Origin: Chitinophagaceae bacterium
Lineage (GTDB): Bacteria; Bacteroidota; Bacteroidia; Chitinophagales; Chitinophagaceae
Assembly: GCA_025455665.1 (NCBI GenBank)
Contig: JALOMC010000177.1
Coordinates: 1 to 7,871 of the forward strand
Direction: 5' to 3'
Length of the DNA: 7,871 bases
The notes under the pieces were generated by a model. That model made no database searches. It was given only the letters and a program-made list of their open reading frames with translations, and was not told the DNA's origin. Shown in pieces: positions 1 through 5,725 of this stretch; the first letter of the stretch is position 1; every line of letters starts with the position of its first letter. The position numbers and the translations under genes were made by a program.

Positions 1-30
1 ATTGCGCTTCGATAAGTATGTGATAAAAAA

Positions 31-56
31 GCGTCGGATTAATCCGGCGCTTTTTT
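31..56 (+). terminator. Intrinsic terminator of an upstream gene outside the window
   Basis: GCGTCGGA (31-38) pairs with TCCGGCGC (43-50) around a TTAA loop. There is one T-G wobble, and the stem is followed directly by six T (51-56). An A run (25-30) precedes the stem, so the hairpin could work in both directions. It most likely ends transcription of a gene lying left of the window. In-frame stops at 13-15 (TAA) or 21-23 (TGA) could be that gene's end, but too little coding sequence is present to choose. The 57-134 stretch after it shows nothing convincing; TATTTTCG at 69-76 is one base off the Bacteroidota -7 box but has no upstream partner. Confidence 0.8.
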
Positions 57-134
57 GTGCGACTCCCATATTTTCGAGGCCCGCTTCACCGGTCTTGCTG
101 TGTGGGTGCGGCCACCTTTTAACCAACCAAACTG

Positions 135-1622
135 ATGATGAAATCGGTCCTCAGCAGCGCTTTGCTGCTGCTGTGCCTGGGCAGTTCTGCACAGCAGGCT
201 GTCTCTATTGGCAGCACCAGTGCCGATCCGGCAGCTATTTTAGATATACAGAGCACTCAGAAAGGCCTATTGATTCCGAGGCTCACTTCGGCCCAGCGCA
301 ATGCCATGCCCAACAAGGCGGCCGGACTGCTGGTGTACGATACCGATAAGCTGACCCTGATGATGTACAACGGGGCCGCATGGACCGCTCTCATTTTTGG
401 CGATCCCGCCAGCCTGCCGCCCAGCTATGCCGAGCCGCCTACCCAAATCTTCGGACAGGGCTATGGCTGTAGCGTATCGGTTTGGGGCAATTGGGCGGCG
501 GTAGGAGCCTTTGGCCACCGCGAACAGTTTGAAAGCGGCGATTATGGCGCCGTGTACATGTATGAGCGTATAAGTGGCGTCTGGCAATTTCGCCAATTGA
601 TTAAGGCCAGCGACCGGGTCAGTGGCGACCGCTTTGGCACCTCTGTATCGCTCAGCGGGCAGGCCCTGCTGGTAGGTGCCAGCCTGGCCGACTTGCCCGG
701 CAAGCCAGATGCCGGCAAAGCATACATATTCAGGCTGAGCGGCCAGAGCTGGATGCAAGAGAAAGTGCTGACCGCCAGCAATAGCGCCGCCGAAGACTAT
801 TTTGGCACCAGCGTAGCACTTAGCGGAGGGCTGGGCGTGGTGGGCGCCCCCGGCAAAGAGTATGTGAACCAACCGCCCACCCGTAACAATGAAGGTGCTA
901 TTTATGTGTATAGGTATGCCGATTTTGTGCCGGAGCTGTGGGTAGAAGACTACCGTGATACCTGGGACCAAGGGCAGGGCGAAAGCCGCTATGGCACGAG
1001 TGTTTCTATTGATTCGACCATGGGTATGTTGGTGGCAGGTGTGCCTGGCGCTAATGCGAGCCAAGGTGCCATCGCCATCAAATACCGCCAGAGCAACCCC
1101 GAGTGGGCACTTACCTTATATCGTACCCCACCGGTACCCGGTGCCGGTGCCGGCCGATTTGGCAGCAGCGTGTCCATCAGGGGGCTGTATATAGCCGTGG
1201 GTTCGCCATTTGAAGCTGCCAGCATCAACGGTAATCTGGTACAGGGCACCGGTCGCACCCACGTGTACAAGAATGAGTTTGGGAACTGGAACCTGTACGG
1301 CGATGTGCCGACACCAGCTGCGCAGGCCGGCGACCAAATTGGTGCCAGCGTAGCCATTTTTCCTCCTTTTTTAGTGGTGGGCATGCCAGGGCGCACGGTC
1401 AATGGGCTGTCTTCGCAGGGCCAAACCACCGTATACAGGTTAGGCACTTCGGGTCCTTTCAATAGTCCTGCCTGGATTTTTGACCGAAACATTACCGATG
1501 GCACCAACACGGCTAACAACTTGTTTGGCAGTGCCAGTGCCCTGCACAATGGCAATTTGCTGACAGGCGGCAGTTTTTTTCAGTCAGGCAACGGCAAAGT
1601 AGCCTTTATCAATATCGAATAG
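135..1622 (+). CDS. Secreted FG-GAP repeat protein, seven-bladed beta-propeller with Bacteroidota N-terminal module
   Basis: This is a 495-aa predicted exported protein. Residues 1-19 form a signal peptide (Met/Lys start, run of leucines, cleavage after SSA before QQ). No good lipobox is present, so a soluble secreted or surface form is likelier than a lipoprotein. Residues 22-83 match the module common in Bacteroidota extracellular proteins: AILDIQST, GLLIPRLTSAQRNAM, GLLVYDTD, YNGAAW. Seven FG-GAP-type repeats (FGxSVxxxxxxxxVGxP) begin near residues 109, 166, 222, 286, 341, 401 and 463, each followed by a G-x-x-Y-x-Y strand and usually a Trp. Seven repeats fit a closed integrin-like beta-propeller. 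The DxDxDG calcium loops of integrin FG-GAP blades are not seen, so the repeats resemble the FG-GAP_2 type. No type IX secretion C-terminal domain is visible; the protein ends right after the last strand. ATG occurs at both 135 and 138, and either could start translation. The role is unknown; adhesion or carbohydrate/protein binding at the cell surface is an inference. Confidence 0.85.
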   Translation: MMKSVLSSALLLLCLGSSAQQAVSIGSTSADPAAILDIQSTQKGLLIPRLTSAQRNAMPNKAAGLLVYDTDKLTLMMYNGAAWTALIFGDPASLPPSYAEPPTQIFGQGYGCSVSVWGNWAAVGAFGHREQFESGDYGAVYMYERISGVWQFRQLIKASDRVSGDRFGTSVSLSGQALLVGASLADLPGKPDAGKAYIFRLSGQSWMQEKVLTASNSAAEDYFGTSVALSGGLGVVGAPGKEYVNQPPTRNNEGAIYVYRYADFVPELWVEDYRDTWDQGQGESRYGTSVSIDSTMGMLVAGVPGANASQGAIAIKYRQSNPEWALTLYRTPPVPGAGAGRFGSSVSIRGLYIAVGSPFEAASINGNLVQGTGRTHVYKNEFGNWNLYGDVPTPAAQAGDQIGASVAIFPPFLVVGMPGRTVNGLSSQGQTTVYRLGTSGPFNSPAWIFDRNITDGTNTANNLFGSASALHNGNLLTGGSFFQSGNGKVAFINIE

Positions 1623-1654
1623 CCTATGGGCCGCTATCGGTATCGATTGCGTAG

Positions 1655-1670
1655 TTTGACAAATGTCAAA
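1655..1670. promoter_or_regulatory. 16-bp palindrome upstream of rpsP, possible operator
   Basis: TTTGACA and TGTCAAA are perfect 7-bp inverted arms around a central AA. The site lies 33 bp after the FG-GAP gene stop and about 125 bp before the rpsP start. The two-base centre argues against an RNA hairpin and for a dimeric DNA-binding protein. It has no T tract of terminator type; the A run after it would be a T tract only on the other strand. The regulator is unknown. Confidence 0.35.
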
Positions 1671-1727
1671 AAACCGTTGAATTGCCGAAAATCAAGTCCG
1701 ACTGCACTTTTTTAGCGGTTTTGGTCA

Positions 1728-1752
1728 TTATTTTGCACTCCCTTTTAAGGGA
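1728..1752 (+). promoter_or_regulatory. Possible rpsP promoter -7 box and adjoining small palindrome
   Basis: TTATTTTG (1728-1735) is one base off the Bacteroidota -7 consensus TAnnTTTG and would start transcription about 50 nt before the rpsP ATG. A matching -33 TTTG at the usual spacing is not clear, so the call is weak. Immediately after it, TCCCTT-TT-AAGGGA (1739-1752) is a 6-bp inverted repeat sitting where the transcript would begin. It could be an operator or a 5' leader element. Confidence 0.35.
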
Positions 1753-1794
1753 AGTAAAAATTTATTGTTTCACGCATTTAAATGTCTATTTAAG

Positions 1795-2283
1795 ATGCCA
1801 GTTAAAATCCGCTTGCAGCGTCACGGATCGAAGAAGCGTCCGTTTTATTTCATTGTGGTGGCAGATGCCCGTTCGCCCCGCGATGGTAAGTTTATCCAAA
1901 AGTTGGGTACTTACAATCCCCTGACTGTTCCGGCTACTATCCAGATCGATCGCCAAAAGGCCTTGGATTGGCTGCACAAAGGTGCCCAGCCTACCGATAC
2001 TGTCCGCCGTATCCTCAGTTTCAAGGGAGTATTGTACCTGAAGCACCTGCTGCGTGGTGTGAAGCTGGGTCTGTTCGACGAGGCTACTGCTATGGTGAAA
2101 TTCCAGAAGTGGCACGAAGAGCATGAAGCCAACAACGCCCGCCGTCAGGAAGCCCATCGCAAGGATCAGCGTGCCCGTCGCCAGCCGCCCATCGTACGCA
2201 AGGCTGTAGAAGCCCCGGTGGTAGCCCCGGTAGCTGAAGCTCCCGCTGCTGAAGCTGCGCCCGAAGCACCCGCTGCCGAATAA
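1795..2283 (+). CDS. rpsP: 30S ribosomal protein S16
   Basis: This 162-aa protein is a structural component of the small ribosomal subunit that binds 16S rRNA and helps 30S assembly. The diagnostic S16 N-terminus is present: MPVKIRLQRHG at 1-11, RPFYFIVVADAR at 15-26, and G-x-YNP at 38-42. The conserved core runs to about residue 95, with a basic Arg/Lys/His-rich segment at 102-136. The last 25 or so residues are an Ala/Pro/Glu/Val tail of irregular AEAP-like repeats. S16 in many bacteria is only about 80-90 aa; long C-terminal extensions are usual in Bacteroidota. The ATG at 1795 was chosen because the family starts MPVKIRL; the frame is open further upstream (TTG at 1765), but that adds unconserved residues. 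A strong terminator follows 37 nt after the stop, partly separating it from rimM. Confidence 0.97.
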   Translation: MPVKIRLQRHGSKKRPFYFIVVADARSPRDGKFIQKLGTYNPLTVPATIQIDRQKALDWLHKGAQPTDTVRRILSFKGVLYLKHLLRGVKLGLFDEATAMVKFQKWHEEHEANNARRQEAHRKDQRARRQPPIVRKAVEAPVVAPVAEAPAAEAAPEAPAAE

Positions 2284-2320
2284 GTCGCAGGTTCTTTGCC
2301 AGCCGACCGCTTACCATATT

Positions 2321-2350
2321 AAATCCCGCCAGCCACGGCGGGATTTTTTT
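2321..2350 (+). terminator. Intrinsic terminator between rpsP and rimM
   Basis: AAATCCCGCC (2321-2330) and GGCGGGATTT (2337-2346) form a perfect 10-bp stem with a 6-nt AGCCAC loop. The T tract covers 2344-2350 and is followed by CTTTTC. It lies between the rpsP stop (2283) and the rimM ATG (2380), so it should stop or attenuate transcription between two genes that are classically co-transcribed. Confidence 0.88.
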
Positions 2351-2379
2351 CTTTTCTTGCATCTCATTTTCAGCGCAAT

Positions 2380-2895
2380 ATGGACCTGGTATCAATTGGA
2401 AAAATGGTGGCTGTCGTAGGCCTGCAAGGCGAATTGCTGTGCAAGCACGGGCTGGGTAAGAAAACCGATTTGGCCGGCGTAGGCGTGGTGATGCTGCAAG
2501 ACAGGGCGGGTAGCCAGCTGCCTTTTTTTGTGGAAACCGCCAAAGCCCGCTCGGCTGACGAACTGCTGCTGAAGCTGGAAGGCGTGAATACCCGCGAACA
2601 GGCCACGGCTTTGTTGCACCGGCAAGTATGGCTGAAGCGAGAAGATTTTGACAAGCATGCCGCCGGCAATGCTCCCATCAGTCTGCTGGGCTTTGTGGTG
2701 GTAGAAGCGGGAAAACCGTTGGGCGCCATCAAAGAGGTAATTGAGCAGCCGCACCAGCTATTGGTCACTATAGAAATGCAGGGCAAAGAGGTGCTGATAC
2801 CTTTACACGAAGAGAGCCTGCTCGGTATTGACAAAAAGAAGAAGCAGGTGGCTGTACGGCTGCCCGATGGCTTGCTGGAGCTGTACCTGGGCTAA
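2380..2895 (+). CDS. rimM: Ribosome maturation factor RimM (16S rRNA processing protein)
   Basis: This 171-aa cytoplasmic assembly factor binds the 30S head near S19 and helps maturation of the 16S rRNA 3' domain. The N-terminal RimM barrel spans roughly 5-88, with the IGK..xxVGLQGEL signature near 6-20 and the family-typical GVNTREQATALLHRQVWL segment at 68-85 (the Asn/Arg-Glu-Ala region). The C-terminal PRC-barrel spans about 100-170: LLGFVVVE, G-x-LGAIKEV, VLIPLHEESL at 138-147, and LPDGLLELYLG at the end. Length matches the family (about 165-180 aa). It lies after rpsP, the common order, but the terminator at 2321-2350 separates them. trmD and rplS, which often follow, are not in the window. 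No promoter was confidently found between the terminator and the ATG. Confidence 0.95.
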   Translation: MDLVSIGKMVAVVGLQGELLCKHGLGKKTDLAGVGVVMLQDRAGSQLPFFVETAKARSADELLLKLEGVNTREQATALLHRQVWLKREDFDKHAAGNAPISLLGFVVVEAGKPLGAIKEVIEQPHQLLVTIEMQGKEVLIPLHEESLLGIDKKKKQVAVRLPDGLLELYLG

Positions 2896-3000
2896 TGCAT
2901 GCTCGAGCAAGCAGTTGTGAACATCCTGACGTGGATAACTGGCGAATTCTGCAGCCGCTGCCGTAACAATTTCTTAACAAACATGGCTTAGCTTCCGCTC

Positions 3001-3441
3001 ATGGTTGCCTACAAAGTGTACCACCTCCTGAGCCCGGCCTTCGATATGCCGATAGAGGTGAAGCTAAATGCAGAAGATCGCTACTTGCGTGTTGCCGGGC
3101 CTTTTTTCGAAGTGGTGCATTTTCGTACCCCACTGTTTCACCCACAAACCCTGGCGGTATCCAATGTGTACGGCGTGCCGGTGTTTCAAGTAGCACCTGT
3201 AGCAGGCCAGCCGCAGCGCTGGGCTATACAGCACGAGCATCAAACGTTGATGCAGGCAAATTTTGTAGACGCTGCATCGGTGCAAAGCAATGCCGGGCAG
3301 GCCCACGATGCCACCGAGTTGTATCCTTTTGCAGTGCTACCCGGCGAACAACCCAATGCGGCCGAACGCCAAATGCTGTGTGCGGCTTTTGCTGTGTGCT
3401 GCCAGCACGTACAACTGTTGCAAGAGGCCATCATGGCCTGA
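3001..3441 (+). CDS. Hypothetical protein, 146 aa, not recognised
   Basis: I do not recognise this family. The frame is open from ATG 3001 to TGA 3439-3441, with G/C-preferring third positions like its neighbours, which supports a real gene. The protein has no signal peptide or membrane segment, so it is probably cytoplasmic. Residues 1-65 look like beta-rich sequence with alternating hydrophobics (MPIEVKL, YLRVAG, FFEVVHF, PVFQVA). Residues 72-110 are rich in Gln, His, Asn and Ala. Residues 117-145 look like an amphipathic helix with three cysteines (127, 133, 134). It follows rimM by 105 nt and precedes ung by 48 nt on the same strand, so co-transcription with ung and the acyltransferase is possible. 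The 2896-3000 gap holds no RNA gene or terminator that I can see. Confidence 0.65.
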   Translation: MVAYKVYHLLSPAFDMPIEVKLNAEDRYLRVAGPFFEVVHFRTPLFHPQTLAVSNVYGVPVFQVAPVAGQPQRWAIQHEHQTLMQANFVDAASVQSNAGQAHDATELYPFAVLPGEQPNAAERQMLCAAFAVCCQHVQLLQEAIMA

Positions 3442-3454
3442 GTGGTAAAGCGAA

Positions 3455-3484
3455 TGTGGCGAGCAGTCATTCCTCCTACATTTG
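3455..3484 (+). promoter_or_regulatory. Candidate Bacteroidota -33/-7 promoter before ung
   Basis: TACATTTG (3477-3484) is an exact match to the Bacteroidota -7 consensus TAnnTTTG. TGTG (3455-3458) lies 18 bp upstream, one base off the -33 TTTG. Transcription would then begin at about the ung ATG (3490), implying a leaderless or very short-leader mRNA. A match of this length can also occur by chance. Confidence 0.4.
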
Positions 3485-3489
3485 TTGGC

Positions 3490-4167
3490 ATGGATGTGCA
3501 AATCGCAGCCTCGTGGAAACAGCAAATGGGCGATGAATTTCAGCGTCCGTACTTTCAGCAATTGGCACTGCACCTGAAAACCGAAAGAGCCGCCGGTAAA
3601 ACCATCTTTCCGCCGGGCGGCAAAATATTTCAAGCTTTTGAGCTGACAGGTTTCGACCAGGCCAAAGTGGTCATTCTTGGTCAGGATCCTTATCATGGGC
3701 CTGGTCAGGCCATGGGGTTAAGTTTTTCGGTGCCACGGGGCATTAGCGCACCGCCGTCGCTCATTAATATATTCAAGGAATTGAAATCAGATATTGGTCT
3801 GGCTATACCCGCACACGGCGACCTCACCCACTGGGCGCTGCAGGGTGTGCTGCTGCTGAATGCTGCGCTGACCGTGCGGGCTAACGAGCCCAACAGCCAT
3901 GCGCAAATTGGCTGGCATGACTTTACCAATGCCGTCATCAGGCGACTGAGCGAGCAAAAGCAGGGCCTGGTATTCATGCTTTGGGGGCGCTTTGCGCAAG
4001 AGAAACAGCCACTCATTGATGGGCTGCGCCATTGTGTGCTCAAAGCTGCTCACCCTAGTCCGTTTAGTGCTGATAAAGGCTTTTTTGGCTGTAGGCATTT
4101 TAGCCGGGCCAATGAGTACCTGGTACAGCAAGGCAAAGACCCTATTGACTGGAAATTGCCTGCTTGA
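3490..4167 (+). CDS. ung: Uracil-DNA glycosylase, family 1
   Basis: This enzyme removes uracil from DNA by cleaving the N-glycosidic bond, starting base-excision repair in the cytoplasm. The 225-aa product carries all family-1 motifs: GQDPYHGPGQA at 64-74 with the catalytic Asp66, the LLLNAALTV uracil-recognition strand at 121-129 with Asn124, and HPSPFSADKGFFG at 188-200 with catalytic His188. Pro/Ser-rich GISAPPSLINIFKEL at 84-98 is the DNA-backbone loop region. The position equivalent to the DNA-intercalating Leu of the E. coli and human enzymes (Leu191 in E. coli) is Phe192 here. The ATG at 3490 gives the usual MDV.I..SW start; the frame extends to a GTG at 3442 touching the upstream stop, but that adds non-conserved residues. 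It is followed by the acyltransferase after only 23 nt, suggesting co-transcription. Confidence 0.96.
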   Translation: MDVQIAASWKQQMGDEFQRPYFQQLALHLKTERAAGKTIFPPGGKIFQAFELTGFDQAKVVILGQDPYHGPGQAMGLSFSVPRGISAPPSLINIFKELKSDIGLAIPAHGDLTHWALQGVLLLNAALTVRANEPNSHAQIGWHDFTNAVIRRLSEQKQGLVFMLWGRFAQEKQPLIDGLRHCVLKAAHPSPFSADKGFFGCRHFSRANEYLVQQGKDPIDWKLPA

Positions 4168-4190
4168 AAAAATAGAAGACACCACCTCTT

Positions 4191-4952
4191 ATGAAGAACA
4201 TTTTGGCCCGTTTGTGGGCACTTTGGGGCCTCCTTTTCTTTACCATCACTTTGTTGATTTTTGTCTGGCCTATCACTTTCACGTTTCTGATACCGGAGCC
4301 ATATGGTGTCCGAGCTTTCAAGGCTTTTGCCAAAACATGGATGACCATTTTCTTGTACGGCATTGGGTGCCCTATACGGGTGTATGGCCGGCAGTACTAC
4401 CGCCCCGATCAGCAATACGTCGTTACGGCTAATCACCAATCACTCATGGATGTACCTCTGCTGACCCCGTTTTTTCCAGGCCCTAATAAAACCATCGCAA
4501 AAAAGTCGATGGCTCGCATACCGCTGTTTGGGTGGATTTATGCCCGCGGCTCGGTACTGGTAGACCGCAGCAGCGATGCCAGCCGCAAAAAAAGCTACGA
4601 CGATATGAAGCGGGTGCTGCTGCACGAAAAGCTGAACATGGCCGTATACCCGGAAGGTACCCGCAACCGAACCGGGCAGCCACTCAAGTCGTTTTATGAT
4701 GGCGCCTTTCGCCTGGCTGTCGATTGTCAAAAGGATGTGCTGCCGGTGGTCATTCTCAATACTAAAAAAGCACTACCGCCTGGTAAGGCATTCTACTTGT
4801 GGCCGGTAGCGCTGGAAATGCACCTGCTGCCTGCCGTAGCATGGCGTGGCAAAACAGTAGACGAATTGAAGCAGGAGGTATACCGCGACATGTGGCAACA
4901 TGTAGTATTGCATAAAGAGGGGCACCAACGACCCACTGGTATAACAGCTTAG
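4191..4952 (+). CDS. plsC: 1-acyl-sn-glycerol-3-phosphate acyltransferase (PlsC family)
   Basis: The likely role is to transfer an acyl chain to the sn-2 position of lysophosphatidate, giving phosphatidate for membrane phospholipid synthesis at the inner membrane. The 253-aa protein has a hydrophobic N-terminal segment at about 9-35, then the PlsC motifs: block I NHQSLMD at 81-87 (catalytic His82, Asp87), block II GSVLVDR at 120-126, block III YPEGTRNRTG at 153-162 with GAFRLA at 171-176, and block IV VLPVVI at 183-188. Length is normal for the family. The start has no competing upstream ATG and sits 23 nt after ung. The stop TAG (4950-4952) overlaps the stop of the convergent LptD-like gene. 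Substrate specificity cannot be told from sequence; a lyso-lipid acyltransferase with another acceptor is possible. Confidence 0.92.
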   Translation: MKNILARLWALWGLLFFTITLLIFVWPITFTFLIPEPYGVRAFKAFAKTWMTIFLYGIGCPIRVYGRQYYRPDQQYVVTANHQSLMDVPLLTPFFPGPNKTIAKKSMARIPLFGWIYARGSVLVDRSSDASRKKSYDDMKRVLLHEKLNMAVYPEGTRNRTGQPLKSFYDGAFRLAVDCQKDVLPVVILNTKKALPPGKAFYLWPVALEMHLLPAVAWRGKTVDELKQEVYRDMWQHVVLHKEGHQRPTGITA

Positions 4953-5725
4953 TTGTAGAAGAAACGGGTACGGTTCACTTTCAGATCTCGCAGGATGCCA
5001 GACTTGGGACTGATGGAGATGTTAAAGGAGCGGAAGAGACCAACAGGCACAATGTTGATGGACATTTGCCAACAGTGCAGTTCCCGCGACAGGAACATAG
5101 TGAGGTTACCGATTTTGTTTGTGTTGAAATCGTAGAACACGGTGCCGCCAGCCTTCCACTTGGGCGATAGATTGAAGTCGCCCTGGAGGTTCAAACTGCT
5201 GAAAAAGCGAGTTTGAAATCCGCTGAAATCGGCTTTTCGCTGCTGCGAAAAACTAAGCGAGTAGCTCACGTTCAGGCTCCAGGGCACATTGAAATCGGCA
5301 AACTCAGCCGGGTTGTTTCTTACATATTCCAATTGGCGCATTTCTTCTTCCGGTGTCAAAAACTGCGTATTGTTTTCATTCTTTTTCTTGTCGTCCTTCT
5401 TCTCGTCCTCTTTCTTTTTGCTCTGAAATGAGGCGCCTACCGATAAGCTGCCGTTGGTAATGCGGCCCAGCGAAAACTTGTCGCCACCCTGCCAGGCAAA
5501 CCGATTGATGCGGCGGCCAATGCTATCGGCCTGGTAGGGATCGATGCTGGTGCTGCCGGTAATGTTTATTTTCTCGAAAAGCGTGGTACTCATCAGAATG
5601 GCAAATGGTTGCAATTGCAAGCTATCGGCCAAAAAGTTGTAGCCCGACTGAATGGAGAAGTTATCGATAAGCCGCACTTTTTTGGTGGCGTTGGCTGAGG
5701 TATCCTTCTTGTCACGCACCTTCAT
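4949..5725 (-). CDS. LptD-like protein, C-terminal part of barrel (out of frame with the N-terminal part)
   Basis: From the ATG at 5723-5725 this frame encodes 258 aa. It begins MKVRDKKD, a family-like segment, then SGYNFLADSLQLQPF, TTLFEKINITGSTSIDPYQ and FNVPWSLNVSYSLSFSQQ, ending with the aromatic C-terminus RFFYN expected of an outer-membrane barrel. A Lys/Asp/Glu-rich insertion lies at residues 103-118 of this part (5369-5419) between two strands. There is no signal peptide, so translated alone it could not reach the outer membrane. The frame stays open upstream to 5857, but residues there (MPTTSPTLPA and on) do not look like barrel sequence and overlap the good frame. The ATG overlaps the first part's TGA by 14 nt, so reinitiation is conceivable. 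Confidence 0.7.
   Translation of the reverse strand: MKVRDKKDTSANATKKVRLIDNFSIQSGYNFLADSLQLQPFAILMSTTLFEKINITGSTSIDPYQADSIGRRINRFAWQGGDKFSLGRITNGSLSVGASFQSKKKEDEKKDDKKKNENNTQFLTPEEEMRQLEYVRNNPAEFADFNVPWSLNVSYSLSFSQQRKADFSGFQTRFFSSLNLQGDFNLSPKWKAGGTVFYDFNTNKIGNLTMFLSRELHCWQMSINIVPVGLFRSFNISISPKSGILRDLKVNRTRFFYN

Noticed and set aside
2..349. Plus-strand open frame across the left terminator
   Set aside because: It reads through an intrinsic terminator and overlaps the signal peptide of the FG-GAP protein in another frame; the protein looks random.
267..1064. 265-codon minus-strand open frame inside the FG-GAP gene
   Set aside because: It is the shadow of a strongly supported plus-strand gene with seven recognisable repeats.
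2900..2909. TGCTCGAGCA palindrome after rimM
   Set aside because: Only 10 bp, no loop or T tract, not a terminator, and no related copies were seen in the window.
2930..2938. DnaA-box-like TTATCCACG on the minus strand
   Set aside because: Single copy with one mismatch, no cluster, no AT-rich unwinding region, and no dnaA or dnaN nearby; chance is the simplest explanation.
3442..3489. Extended Ung start at GTG abutting the upstream stop
   Set aside because: It adds 16 residues not seen in the family and would place the TACATTTG box inside the coding region; the ATG at 3490 gives the usual N-terminus.
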